Shown: positions 9,701-18,712, numbered from the stretch's first letter. The stretch: DNA of 57,135 nucleotides from Burkholderiales bacterium (GCA_026225235.1 JAMFSK010000051.1:1-57135), one strand, 5' to 3'. Numbers and translations are program-made. The notes: a model not told the origin generated them from the sequence alone.

Positions 9701-10318
9701 CTATTTCAAAACGTTGCCGTTGGGACAGGTCGCAGGCAGGCCGTTCAGCTGTTGATGCATAAGCTCGAAAGTGGCAGTCCTGCTCCCACCTGATCCTGCC
9801 TTCAGCTTCACGACATACAGACTATCGAAGTCGTCGCTTTTCCACTTCGGCATGGCACTCGCATCCGCGCCAAACTGTTTGAGCAAGTCTTGCGCGGCTG
9901 TGCGTGCGAGATGGTGCTCCCAAGCAACGAATACGACCGCATTCGCATAGTCGGGTGCCGTCAGCGCTTTCAGCAAGCCCTGGGTATCCTCGTAGCCAAT
10001 GTCGGTGTTGACGGGTAACGAGAACGTGATGGCGGTTGGCTCGATAGTCGCCAGCGGGCGGACATAATCGTACGAGACACCGTTGTCGTCTTTCTTCACC
10101 GCGGGATTTGGCGCAAAGATCGCCGTCGGAGTTCCGAACAAGTCCTTGAGAACCGCCGGCAAACGCAATGCGCGTTGAAGCCCTTGGCAATCAAGCTGGC
10201 CAAGCCCGGCAGGAGGCTTTTCACCGTGGCGAAGAAACACGATCGTTTCGTCGGCCAAGCAGAGATTGGAAACGGTGAAGAGTGCCGCGCAGAGAACGGT
10301 CGTCTTGATTGCTTTCAT
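9701..10318 (-). CDS. Exported histidine phosphatase superfamily protein
   Basis: This 205-residue protein starts with a Sec signal peptide (cut after about residue 22, CLADE). Right after it comes the histidine phosphatase loop IVFLRHGEKP, with the phosphate-accepting His and its Arg. A second conserved His is in AWEHHLA. It is therefore likely a periplasmic phosphatase of the phosphoglycerate-mutase-like superfamily, but the fold looks short and the substrate is unknown. The start at 10318 is preceded by GAAGGTAC and gives a clean signal peptide. It lies 82 bases downstream of the SRAP gene in the same direction. Confidence 0.78.
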   Translation of the reverse strand: MKAIKTTVLCAALFTVSNLCLADETIVFLRHGEKPPAGLGQLDCQGLQRALRLPAVLKDLFGTPTAIFAPNPAVKKDDNGVSYDYVRPLATIEPTAITFSLPVNTDIGYEDTQGLLKALTAPDYANAVVFVAWEHHLARTAAQDLLKQFGADASAMPKWKSDDFDSLYVVKLKAGSGGSRTATFELMHQQLNGLPATCPNGNVLK

Positions 10319-10400
10319 GAAAGTACCTTCAGTACACACACGGCTCGTCAGCGTGGAGTGGTCGCCAGGCGCTTCGCAATCCACGAGTTGTCGACGTATA

Positions 10401-11360
10401 TCACGCCGCCAGCCGATGCTCATAGTACGGCCTGTCCCGGTCATCAAGAATCGCGTGTTGTGCCGCCAAATGAGACGGGTCCGGATTCAGCCATGCGTCA
10501 ATGTTCTCCGGCCTGATTGGAATGATGCAGCGGTCATGCCCTGCTGCAGCAACCTCGGCGGGTGGGTCATCCGTGATAACGGCGAACGACAACAAATCGG
10601 GCTCGCCAGGTGCTGACCATTGTGACCAAAGGCATGCAATAAGCATGTCATGAGGCGGGGTGGGGCTGAACTCGAGAATCACATTTTCGTCCAGCTCTCC
10701 TTCTGCCAGCACACGACCTTCCATTCGGGCTCGGCTGACATTTTCGTAGAAAGCACTGACCACGACGAGACCATGCGAATATCCAAACAGCGGTTTCCAA
10801 AAACCACCGAGACTGTCGCGCCGGGCGTTGTACGTGCCGGGGTATTTCACGTCGTATGACGCGGGCTTCCCCGCGACGCGGCACTGATAGCGCATCGGCT
10901 TGATGACGCGTTGGCCGTTCTCCATGACCATGACGGGCGCGTAAGTCCCCGGGAAGATGCGAGCGTCGCGTGCCTCCGGTGAGACTCGGCCAATGTCTTC
11001 GAGCTTGCGTAGCGTCCACTCAATTTTGTCTGTCGCAATTCGACGGCTGTCGGTCGCAGCCTTCGTCACCTTGCCTAGAAGCGAGCGTTCCGCGTCTGCC
11101 AGACGGGTTCGCTGTTTGAAGAGCTCTTGCTCGAGCTTGGCCACTTGCCCGGCGTTGAACTTATCAATAAGCACTTTCACTTCGCGCTCTGCTTCCGACT
11201 GTGGGTCTGCGAACGCGTCTTCCATCGCTTTCGGTATCTTCGCCTTGCTACCTTCAGCTCGCTCGAAAAAGAGCCTCGTGAATTCTTCGAGGCTCATGTG
11301 CGCGCCAAAGGTGCGGACGTACTTGCGGTAATCCGCTTGAATCTGCGCCGAGTAGCACAC
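10401..11360 (-). CDS. SRAP-domain abasic-site protein (YedK/HMCES family)
   Basis: This is a 319-residue SOS response-associated peptidase-like protein. Family members cap abasic sites in single-stranded DNA through a thiazolidine link formed by Cys2. Starting at the GTG of 11360 places cysteine at position 2 (MCYSAQIQ), as the chemistry demands. The other catalytic residues are N178 in YNARRDS, E206 in SAFYEN and H275 in GHDRCIIPIRP. Compared with E. coli YedK (about 220 residues) it carries roughly 90 extra charged, helix-prone residues between about 25 and 120. An upstream in-frame start would bury Cys2 and abolish the chemistry. Confidence 0.88.
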   Translation of the reverse strand: MCYSAQIQADYRKYVRTFGAHMSLEEFTRLFFERAEGSKAKIPKAMEDAFADPQSEAEREVKVLIDKFNAGQVAKLEQELFKQRTRLADAERSLLGKVTKAATDSRRIATDKIEWTLRKLEDIGRVSPEARDARIFPGTYAPVMVMENGQRVIKPMRYQCRVAGKPASYDVKYPGTYNARRDSLGGFWKPLFGYSHGLVVVSAFYENVSRARMEGRVLAEGELDENVILEFSPTPPHDMLIACLWSQWSAPGEPDLLSFAVITDDPPAEVAAAGHDRCIIPIRPENIDAWLNPDPSHLAAQHAILDDRDRPYYEHRLAA

Positions 11361-11365
11361 AAGAG

Positions 11366-11370
11366 TCTCC
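11366..11370 (-). promoter_or_regulatory. Ribosome binding site fixing the GTG start of the SRAP gene
   Basis: On the minus strand GGAGA lies five bases before the GTG at 11360. Together with the need for Cys at position 2 it settles the start. Confidence 0.75.
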
Positions 11371-11418
11371 GTTCGTTCGGCCCCGACGGGGTGGAAGCAA
11401 CACGAGGTATGCGCCAAA

Positions 11419-12378
11419 CTACAGCGCGTTCAAAAACTCAACCAACAAGTCGTTCACTTCCACCGACCGCTCTCGCTGAATCCAATGGCCCGCTCCATCA
11501 AGAATATGGCACCCACGCAGTCCGGGTAACACGCTAGCCAGATTCTCGATACGGGCTTGGGCACCTGGAAACTTGAGGACGTCGTCTTTCGCGCCAGCCA
11601 CAAACATCGAAGGCTGTCGAATCACGCAGCCTTGCCACGCGGCCATCAGCTCCGACGAGCGTCGAATGCTTCGATACCAGTTCAGGCCACCCCTAAAGCC
11701 CGTGCGTGCGAACTCATCGGCGACATAAGCGATATCTTCGCTGCTGAGCCAATCGGGCAGCGTTTCCGGGTTTGTCGTGTTGTCCAGAAAGCCCGCGCCA
11801 GGCGCCAATATGCCTGCCACTGTGGGGCCCGGCCCGTCTCCCGACATGCTGAAGGTGACGCGTCGAATGGTCGCCACGGGGTCAGCCTCGAACTCGCTCT
11901 CAGCCAGGCCTGGCGTCTGGAAATACTGCATATAGAACGTTCGCACGCCTCGCCGTTCCAGCGCGCTCAGCAAATCTTCGCGTGCAGGCGGATAAAACGG
12001 CACGCTCATGCCGACGACGGCTCGAAACAGATCGGGCCTCATCATCGCGGCGTTCCAGGCCACGGGCGCTCCCCAATCGTGGCCGACGATCACGGCCTCG
12101 CGCTCGCCGAGCACGTCGACGAGTTCGACCATGTCGCCGACGAGATGCAACATCGTGTACGACTCCGCGTCTGGCGGCGCATCCGTGCCGCCATAGCCGC
12201 GCATATCGGGCGCTACGGCCCGGAAACCGGCGGCCGACAGCGCCTCCAACTGATGCCGCCAGGAGTGCCAGGACTCGGGAAAGCCGTGACAAAACAGCAC
12301 GAGCGGGCCAGTGCCCTGAGTGGCGACACGCATGCGCAATGCGCCCACCTGCAGCGTCTCGATACGAAGGTCGTGCAA
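11419..12378 (-). CDS. Cytoplasmic epoxide-hydrolase-like alpha/beta hydrolase
   Basis: This 319-residue alpha/beta hydrolase is the third of its kind in the window and the only one without a leader. Motifs are HGFP (31-34), nucleophile D101 in VGHDWGAP, PDMRGYGG at 58-65, an acidic GAKDD segment and the base His in GAGHWIQRE. It looks like a soluble epoxide hydrolase of about the usual length. It is 58 bases upstream of the SRAP gene on the same strand, but a functional link is not obvious. Confidence 0.87.
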   Translation of the reverse strand: MHDLRIETLQVGALRMRVATQGTGPLVLFCHGFPESWHSWRHQLEALSAAGFRAVAPDMRGYGGTDAPPDAESYTMLHLVGDMVELVDVLGEREAVIVGHDWGAPVAWNAAMMRPDLFRAVVGMSVPFYPPAREDLLSALERRGVRTFYMQYFQTPGLAESEFEADPVATIRRVTFSMSGDGPGPTVAGILAPGAGFLDNTTNPETLPDWLSSEDIAYVADEFARTGFRGGLNWYRSIRRSSELMAAWQGCVIRQPSMFVAGAKDDVLKFPGAQARIENLASVLPGLRGCHILDGAGHWIQRERSVEVNDLLVEFLNAL

Positions 12379-12570
12379 GGTCTTGCTCCTCGATGCGAAG
12401 GCGACTACTTTAGGGCAATACCCATACGCGAGTGATCTGTTCGTTGATGCAGATCGCGAAGGCTAACCCGGGGTAGACTAACCCGCTCTCCGATAGCAGC
12501 GGCTTATGTGTCGGCCCGCTGAACCGGGACTACCCATCCACCATTTGTCTACCGTATTGAGACTTCGTGG

Positions 12571-12969
12571 CTAATAGTTAAGCACACAGAGTGTTCCGAT
12601 CGGAAGGCCTTGCTCGATCTTCAGGATCGGTCCGACATAAAAGCGAAGATGCGGCTCGCCGGTCACAAGAGGGTTGCGGCTGAACCTGGGGTCGGTGCTC
12701 GTGTCGGGAACCTGAAGGAAGTCTTCTTCCAACAAGGCTTTGACGCAAAAGGAGCTCTCGAACGGTGTTTCACGGATGCTGAGTCCCACCTCCGCCTTGA
12801 AAAATTGGCGGCCGTCCCCGATGAAATTGACAATGGCGATCGGCGCGCGGCACAACGCCGCTGCCAAGCTGGCGATTTCGTCGAAGGCTTGTTCACGCGG
12901 AGTATCCAGCAGCTCATATTGCGCGAGGGCGACAATGCGGCGGCTTTCAAAGTCGGGGGCATTGATCAT
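12571..12969 (-). CDS. Stand-alone, apparently shortened GAF-domain protein
   Basis: This 132-residue protein is almost entirely a GAF sensor domain. It matches, motif by motif, the N-terminal GAF of the diguanylate cyclase at 53436: ALAQYELLDTPREQAFDE, the ESSFCVKAL stretch, RFSRNPLVTGEPHLRFY and the closing GTLCVLNY. It stops right after that strand, about 25 residues short of the helix that ends the GAF domain in the cyclase. It may be a small sensor or a remnant of a larger kinase. No partner gene is adjacent. Confidence 0.65.
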   Translation of the reverse strand: MINAPDFESRRIVALAQYELLDTPREQAFDEIASLAAALCRAPIAIVNFIGDGRQFFKAEVGLSIRETPFESSFCVKALLEEDFLQVPDTSTDPRFSRNPLVTGEPHLRFYVGPILKIEQGLPIGTLCVLNY

Positions 12970-13139
12970 TTCGGCAAATCTACGAGCATTGCTTGACTTT
13001 TTTACTACGCCTAGCCAGCCGCGGCGCTATTCTGAACCCGGAGCAACGAGCCGATGATGAGAGTGGGCCTGCTGAGCCCCCTCCCACAGCAGGTCACGTG
13101 CGCGAATAGTGTTGCCGCGACATCATCCGTCTAAATGGT

Positions 13140-13694
13140 TTAAGCGGTCGCCTCAGCTGCCGACCCTGTCGATCCATCTTGCTTTGCTTTGCTGGCGCGA
13201 ACTCCACGGGTCTTCTTGGTGGCCGGTTTGCTCACGTTCTTTTTCGCGCTGACTTTCTTGGCAGCAGTTTTCTTGACAGTCACGGTGGGTTTCTCGGCTA
13301 CCCCTGAACCATCAATCAAGAACTTGGATCGGTCCTTTACGTCTTTAATCCAGGCCGGTGGCCGAGCATGTCCGCTCCAGGTCTCGCCCGTCTTTGGGTT
13401 CAGATACTTCGCCGGCATCTTGCCCTTCGTGACCGTCCCTGCAGGCTTGATCGTGGGGCGGCCGCGCTTTTTAGCGGCGACCTTCAGTGCGGACTTGGCT
13501 CCGGTTTTTCCGGCAGGCCGGCCCCGAGGCTTCTTGGTCGACAGAAAAGCATCGATATCCGTCGTGGTGATGCTGTTGGCGGCCATCAGCGAAGTGATTT
13601 CCCTGAGGACAACCGATGCTTGCTTGGCAGCAATAACTTCCGCTTGTGACTGGAGCTTGGCGATTTTTGCTTGAATTTGTTCGAGTGTCGGCAT
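13140..13694 (-). CDS. H-NS-family histone-like protein
   Basis: This 184-residue nucleoid protein has an N-terminal coiled-coil oligomerisation part (MPTLEQIQAKIAKLQSQAEV). Two GRP-type AT-hook-like motifs (KKPRGRPAGK and KKRGRPTIKP) lie in the middle, then the H-NS core KYLNPKTGETWSGHARPPAWI and an unusually long Ala/Lys/Thr-rich tail. It should bind AT-rich DNA and silence genes, often those gained by transfer, which fits its place in an accessory region. A strong GGGAG site precedes the ATG. The tail resembles histone H1-like proteins of Burkholderiales. Confidence 0.88.
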   Translation of the reverse strand: MPTLEQIQAKIAKLQSQAEVIAAKQASVVLREITSLMAANSITTTDIDAFLSTKKPRGRPAGKTGAKSALKVAAKKRGRPTIKPAGTVTKGKMPAKYLNPKTGETWSGHARPPAWIKDVKDRSKFLIDGSGVAEKPTVTVKKTAAKKVSAKKNVSKPATKKTRGVRASKAKQDGSTGSAAEATA

Positions 13695-13757
13695 CAGTAG
13701 CTCCCTTTGTTGTTAGCAGTTCGCACTATGCCACGGCAAGCGAAGCCAAGGAACAAT

Positions 13758-13794
13758 AGCCGGTGTGCTTTGCTTACGGCAAAGCACACCGGCT
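13758..13794 (-). terminator. Intrinsic-type terminator after the Old Yellow Enzyme gene
   Basis: A perfect 16-base inverted repeat (arms 13758-13773 and 13779-13794) encloses a five-base loop. It lies 33 bases past the stop of the minus-strand gene at 13828. On the minus strand an A-rich run precedes it and a short, T-containing tail follows; on the plus strand TTCTTT follows, so it could stop transcription in both directions. Confidence 0.7.
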
Positions 13795-13827
13795 TTCTTT
13801 CCAAAGGGTTTTGACGACGTCTGTCGC

Positions 13828-14937
13828 TCAGAGCGCCTCGGCTTCTTCGCTATAGAACGGATAGTCGATATACCCGACTTCCGTGCCGCCAAAGAAGGAG
13901 GGGCGATCGTAAGCATTGAGCGGCAAATTGAGACGCAGTCGTTCCGGCAGGTCCGGATTCGAGACAAAGTCGCGACCAAATGCCACCAGGTCCGCATCGC
14001 CTGCTGACAGGATTTCTTCTGCCGAGGCACGTGTGAAGCCCCCAGCTGAAATGATGGTGCCGCTGTAGACCTTGCGGATCATCGGCGTGGCGACCAGATT
14101 CCGATCTCTACTTACGTCGTCTTCATTGCCAAGGATGCGAGGCTCGATCAAATGCAGATAGGCTAGATCCAGTTTCGCCAGCTCGGACGCCACATACGTG
14201 AACAGGCCAACCGGATCGCTGTCCGACATATCGCCGAAACTACCGCTCGGCCCAAGACGGACCGCTACCTTGTTGCTTCCCCATACGGAAGCGACGGCCC
14301 GCGTCGCCTCCAATAGAAAGCGGGCGCGATTTTCAAACGAGCCGCCGTATTTGTCGGTGCGTTTGTTGCTGCCGTCCTGCAGAAACTGGTCGAACAGATA
14401 ACCGTTGGCGGCGTGCAGTTCCACGCCGTCAAAACCTGACCCGACGGCACGTTCAGCGGCGGTACGGAAACGTTCAACTAGGTCAGCGACTTCATGGGTC
14501 TCGAGGGCGCGATTGGGGGTGTTCGGCACCCAGCCGGTTTCTGTAAATGCTACGCCGCCGTGGGGAACTTCCGATGCGCCGACCGGCCGTTTTCCGCCCG
14601 GCTGCAATTGCGCGTTCGATTGACGGCCAGCGTGATAAAGCTGCAGGAAGATTGTGCCGCCCTTCGCATGGACGGCGTCGGTCACGAGACGCCAGCCTGC
14701 AATCTGGCTGTCGTCGAAAAGGCCGGGCGCACCCAGATAGCCATTCCCGTCAGGCGCGGCAATGGTCGCTTCGGCAATCAGAAAAGCGCCGGCCGAAGTC
14801 CGTTGAGCGTAGTACTCGGCCATTAGCGGACCCGGGATCGCCCCTGCTTCCGCGCGCATGCGGGTCAACGGAGCGAGAACAACGCGATGTGAGAATTCGT
14901 AGGGACCGACTTTGATGCTGGAAAAGAGTTTGGACAT
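13828..14937 (-). CDS. Old Yellow Enzyme family alkene reductase (NemA/XenB-like)
   Basis: This is a 369-residue FMN-dependent ene-reductase. The N-terminal barrel start is LFSSIKVGPYEFSHRVV. The substrate-binding His/Asn pair sits in GVELHAANGYLFDQFLQD, followed by the NKRTDKYGGSFENRARF signature and the FMN phosphate site around IISAGGF and VAFGRDF. It reduces the C=C bond of enones, maleimides or nitro compounds using NADPH. ATG at 14937 was preferred to the upstream GTG (14946) because AGGTGG is well spaced from it. The gene stands beside a quinone oxidoreductase of the same strand, consistent with electrophile detoxification. Confidence 0.92.
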   Translation of the reverse strand: MSKLFSSIKVGPYEFSHRVVLAPLTRMRAEAGAIPGPLMAEYYAQRTSAGAFLIAEATIAAPDGNGYLGAPGLFDDSQIAGWRLVTDAVHAKGGTIFLQLYHAGRQSNAQLQPGGKRPVGASEVPHGGVAFTETGWVPNTPNRALETHEVADLVERFRTAAERAVGSGFDGVELHAANGYLFDQFLQDGSNKRTDKYGGSFENRARFLLEATRAVASVWGSNKVAVRLGPSGSFGDMSDSDPVGLFTYVASELAKLDLAYLHLIEPRILGNEDDVSRDRNLVATPMIRKVYSGTIISAGGFTRASAEEILSAGDADLVAFGRDFVSNPDLPERLRLNLPLNAYDRPSFFGGTEVGYIDYPFYSEEAEAL

Positions 14938-15037
14938 GATTGCCACCTATGGGTGAACAGACTCAGTGGGCGAGTCGAACCCGGGCCCGAAGCTGTTCGA
15001 AATAGCGGCCTGCGATCTCGCAGTCCGCCCGGAAAGC

Positions 15038-16027
15038 TCAAACTGTTACGACGATCTTGCCGAACTGCTGGTTGGTTTCGAGATAGCGATGCGCCTCGAC
15101 CATTTCGTCAAACGTGAATGTTTTGTCGATGACGGGTTTGAGGGCCCCGGAAGCGATGCCGGCTAAGATGAACTCGACGGATGCTTTCTGACGCACAGGG
15201 TCACCGCTCGTGTTCCAAATCGTGTAGCCAATGATCGTCGGCAGCTTGATCAGCAAATCGAGATACGCAAGTTGCGAGGGTGCGTCACTCAATGCCCCAT
15301 AGACAAGGAGGGTCCCGCCAGTTGTCATCGCTTTGATCAGTTTGCCCAGGCTCGGGCCACCCACCGGGTCGAACACCACGCGCGCACCCGCGCCGTCGGT
15401 GATCCGCATCACTTCAGCGACCAAATCCTGCTCTTCGGTGGCAATCACAAACGCGGCGCCTGCGTCGAGCAATTGTTGACGCTTGGCACTTGTGCGGGTC
15501 AGGGCAATGGGTGTTGCACCGACCATGTTGGCCAGTTGAATCGCTGCCAGACCGACGCTGCTCGATGCGGCAGGAAGCAAAACGACATCACCTGCCTTCA
15601 GTTTGGCTGCCTCGATGAAAGCGCCGTACACCGTGATGAACATCATCCAGATGGATGCAGCCTCTTCAAACGACAGCTCAGGCGGATGCTTCACGACCGC
15701 CGATACCGGCGCAAGGACCAACTCGCCGTACATGCCGTATTGATTTTGCGAAAATGCCGGCACGGTATTCACGGCGTCGCCCACGGCGAAGCCGGTGACG
15801 TCCGGGCCGACCGCATCGACAAAACCCGCGGCTTCATAGCCCAGTCGCGCGGGAAGCTTGACCTCTTCAATGTATTCGCCGGTACGCCACATTGATTCAG
15901 CGCGATTCAGTCCGATGGCTTTGACACGGATGCGAATTTCACCCGGACCCGGTGACGGGATTTCGACGTCTTTAAACGTGAGCACTTCAGGTCCACCGGG
16001 CGTGGTGAAATGGATAATGCGTGACAT
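15038..16027 (-). CDS. MDR-family quinone oxidoreductase / zinc-independent alcohol dehydrogenase
   Basis: This is a 329-residue medium-chain reductase. The GroES-like domain has GEIRIRVKAIGLNRAESMWR, and the nucleotide domain has the loop LLPAASSSVGLAAIQLA, which is the QOR form. The zinc ligands of alcohol dehydrogenases are missing. A clean GGACT site precedes the ATG. It lies directly upstream of the Old Yellow Enzyme gene (about 100 bases) on the same strand, so the two may share a transcript. The LysR gene at 16357 is the next gene upstream, also on the minus strand. It likely reduces quinones or enones with NADPH. Confidence 0.88.
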   Translation of the reverse strand: MSRIIHFTTPGGPEVLTFKDVEIPSPGPGEIRIRVKAIGLNRAESMWRTGEYIEEVKLPARLGYEAAGFVDAVGPDVTGFAVGDAVNTVPAFSQNQYGMYGELVLAPVSAVVKHPPELSFEEAASIWMMFITVYGAFIEAAKLKAGDVVLLPAASSSVGLAAIQLANMVGATPIALTRTSAKRQQLLDAGAAFVIATEEQDLVAEVMRITDGAGARVVFDPVGGPSLGKLIKAMTTGGTLLVYGALSDAPSQLAYLDLLIKLPTIIGYTIWNTSGDPVRQKASVEFILAGIASGALKPVIDKTFTFDEMVEAHRYLETNQQFGKIVVTV

Positions 16028-16356
16028 GGCGAGTCCTTTCGTTTCTTAAGAAACAGGTAGGCAGTTTGTATTGGCTGGAGATACGCGACTTGGGCATGGC
16101 GGCCGCATTGCTGCGGCGTTCTCTGCGTATTGCGATTCCCAATGAAGCGATCTTAGTAGTATTGAATCGGCAGATAATCAGCCATTTTGATACAGCAATA
16201 TTCGAGGCAAAACAACAATCCCCGCGGCATTGTTCACGCGGTTGCGTTTTGCATATTGATCAAGAAGAGGCGCATGAACAGGCCGCGGGCCGTGCACGTA
16301 TGCGTTCGGCGGGGTGTGGGTCCCCGTCCTGAACGCGTTTCGTTCGACTTTTGTGG
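16028..16356. other. Intergenic stretch without a recognised gene
   Basis: These 329 bases lie between the end of a minus-strand LysR gene and the start of the minus-strand oxidoreductase. They are locally AT-richer around 16140-16210, fitting a promoter for the oxidoreductase/ene-reductase pair. No gene, repeat or clear LysR box could be fixed. Confidence 0.35.
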
Positions 16357-17265
16357 TTACGTCGCGCCGAGAAAATGTTCGGGCTCTTTCTCGAGCTCTG
16401 TGGCAATAAAATCCACAAACGCCCGAGCCGCCAGGCGAGTCGCGCGTCCCATCGGGAAATAGGCATGCACGGGCAGTTTTGCCATTTTCCAATCAGGCAG
16501 CAGGTGCGTCAGCGGGCCCCGTTCGAGCTCGGTCCGGCAGGCCCATGAAGTGGTCGAAATAATCCCAAGACCCGCCACCGCTGCGGCTAGACCGCCCGCC
16601 GTATCGTTGGTCAGGACATGCGGCTGGAGATCGACAGAGGTTGTCTCACCGTCACGCTCAAATTGCCATGAGGTCGCATGCGCCCCAGCCGGGCCACCGA
16701 CAATGCGATGTTGCGAGAGATCCTCCGGCAGGACGGGTGTGCCATGCTTGTCGAGGTAGGCGGGTGACGCCACGACGATGCGGTGCATGGTTCCGATCAA
16801 CTTGGCGATGCCCGCCGAGTCGGGCAACGGGCCGACACGGATGCCGACGTCGACTGCCTCGCGAACCATGTCCTGTCTTTTGTCGTCGAGCATCAGCTCG
16901 ACCTGGAGCAGCGGATGTTGCTCCGTGAAGCTCAGCAGGCGGGGTATGACGACACGAATCGCCATCGTCGAAGGCATGCCGATGCGAAGCACACCCCTCA
17001 GCTCGCCGCTTTCGCGCACGCTGTTCTCGGCATCCTCGATCGCCGCCACGATCGGTTCCATGCGGGCAAGGAATTCCTGACCGGCTTCAGTCGGTACGAC
17101 TGCGCGCGTAGTGCGCGATAGCAAGCGTGCACCGAGCCCGGCTTCGAGCTCCGCGATCATCCTCGAGACTTGCGATTGCGCCAGTCCGCATTCGCGCGCG
17201 GCCGCCGAAAAGCTGCCCAGGCGGGCAACGCGAGTGTAGAGCTTGAGCGTGAGCACATCCTTCAA
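16357..17265 (-). CDS. LysR-family transcriptional regulator
   Basis: This is a 302-residue LysR regulator with helix-turn-helix LYTRVARLGSFSAAARECGLAQSQVSRMIAELE at residues 9-41 and a C-terminal effector domain. The start codon is TTG, supported by GGAGAA a few bases before it. It is divergent from the NmrA-like gene at 17550 and upstream of the oxidoreductase and ene-reductase on its own strand, so either set could be its target. It resembles the CrgA/aldehyde- or quinone-responsive regulators common beside reductases, but the effector is not visible in sequence. Confidence 0.87.
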   Translation of the reverse strand: MKDVLTLKLYTRVARLGSFSAAARECGLAQSQVSRMIAELEAGLGARLLSRTTRAVVPTEAGQEFLARMEPIVAAIEDAENSVRESGELRGVLRIGMPSTMAIRVVIPRLLSFTEQHPLLQVELMLDDKRQDMVREAVDVGIRVGPLPDSAGIAKLIGTMHRIVVASPAYLDKHGTPVLPEDLSQHRIVGGPAGAHATSWQFERDGETTSVDLQPHVLTNDTAGGLAAAVAGLGIISTTSWACRTELERGPLTHLLPDWKMAKLPVHAYFPMGRATRLAARAFVDFIATELEKEPEHFLGAT

Positions 17266-17549
17266 GTTCTTCTCCTTTTCCTGCAGCGAGATAGCCGGCG
17301 TGGCAACCCACCACCCGAATCGATGCGATCAATGCTGATCGAGCATAGATGTTAGCGGAATCCAGGGGCTACTGGGCCGAGCCTTCCAACCCTACGTTCG
17401 GGTGCGGCCCGGCATCGCATGCCGGCGCCGTGATCGGGGCCCTCCCAGGGCCTGAGCCCCGATGCCTCGACAGCCCTGTAACCGAAGTTCGCGCGTAACA
17501 GACACACAGCGATGGGTGGTCTGCACGCGGGAACTCGTATCTGGAGAAA

Positions 17550-18449
17550 ATGACCATGACCACAGTTCTGGTGAGCGGTGCCGCGGGTGACACCGGGCGT
17601 CCGACGGTTGAACGTTTGATCGAAAAAGGTTTTCGGGTCCGAGCGCTTGTGCGTAAGGACGACGATCGCGCGCAGCGACTACGCGATCTGGGCGCCGAAG
17701 TTGTGCTCGGTGACATGCTGAGCCTGCGCGATATCCGCGTAGCCATGAAGGGCGTCCAGCGCGCCTATTTCTGCTTTCCGCTCGCCGAGGGGCTGGTCGA
17801 AGCGGGCGTGATCTTTGCGCAGGCAGCGAAGGAGCAGAACCTCGAGCTCATCGTGAATATGTCGCACAAGCAGTCACGCCCGGCAGCACGTAGCAAGGCG
17901 ACGCAGAACCACTGGCTCTCCGAGCAGATCTTCAACTGGTCTGGCGTGCCAAGCGTGCATCTTCGGGTTACGTTCTTTGCCGAGTGGCTGCTGTACATCG
18001 CACCGCAAATCCGCTACGGCCGCTACGTGATGCCGTACAACAAAGACAGCCGTTTCGCACCGATCGCCGCCAGCGACATTGCGCGGATCATCGCGGGCAT
18101 TTTCGAGACCCCGGGCCCACATATCGGCCAGGCATTGGCTCTGCACGGCCCGATCGAATATAGCCATGAAGAGCTCGCTGCCGAAGTGAGCCGTGTTCTC
18201 GGCAAGGACATGCCATACGAGCATGTGACCGTGTCGACCTTCCTCGAACTGTTCGGTCTCCAGGATGCGCAGGCCATGCGGCGGCATTTCGAGGCGGTCA
18301 CGATCGATCAGCAGGAAGGGCTGCTGGCGGGAACCGACACCCTCGGAACGCAGATCATCGGCTATCCGCTGACGACCGTTGAGCAGTTCATCAAGGCGAA
18401 CCTATCGAAGTTCGTTCTCGAGTACCCGGCAGCCGCTGCACCGCGCTGA
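17550..18449 (+). CDS. NmrA-like NAD(P)-binding protein (second of three)
   Basis: This is a 299-residue NmrA/HSCARG-type protein with the dinucleotide loop SGAAGDTGRP, then LVRKDDDRAQRL, the family strand LIVNMSHKQS and FNWSGVPSVHLRVTFF. The classic SDR YxxxK pair is not seen. GGAGAAA lies before the ATG; a second ATG two codons later is also possible. It is a paralogue of the products at 8681 and 18713 and heads a + strand set of NmrA, NmrA, SDR and carbonic anhydrase. Roles as an NAD(P)H sensor or a quinone reductase are both possible. Confidence 0.85.
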   Translation: MTMTTVLVSGAAGDTGRPTVERLIEKGFRVRALVRKDDDRAQRLRDLGAEVVLGDMLSLRDIRVAMKGVQRAYFCFPLAEGLVEAGVIFAQAAKEQNLELIVNMSHKQSRPAARSKATQNHWLSEQIFNWSGVPSVHLRVTFFAEWLLYIAPQIRYGRYVMPYNKDSRFAPIAASDIARIIAGIFETPGPHIGQALALHGPIEYSHEELAAEVSRVLGKDMPYEHVTVSTFLELFGLQDAQAMRRHFEAVTIDQQEGLLAGTDTLGTQIIGYPLTTVEQFIKANLSKFVLEYPAAAAPR

Positions 18450-18712
18450 TCCAGCCCAAGGCGATTGGGGGAAGGAAACCCGCCTCCGATCGTCCGTTCG
18501 CCCCACCCATGCTGATCCGAGATAAGTCTTAGCTTGAACCGACGGCTACCGCCCGATTCGGCGATACGGGATATTCACTCCATCGGAACGAAACGCAGAA
18601 CGCAACAACGCGGTTCACCGAAGTGGCCTTCGATGTGATGCACACGAATCGTTTGGGCCGCGATGAACTCAACTCGTAACTCTCTAAATTTCTATTCAAA
18701 GGATTGCTGATC

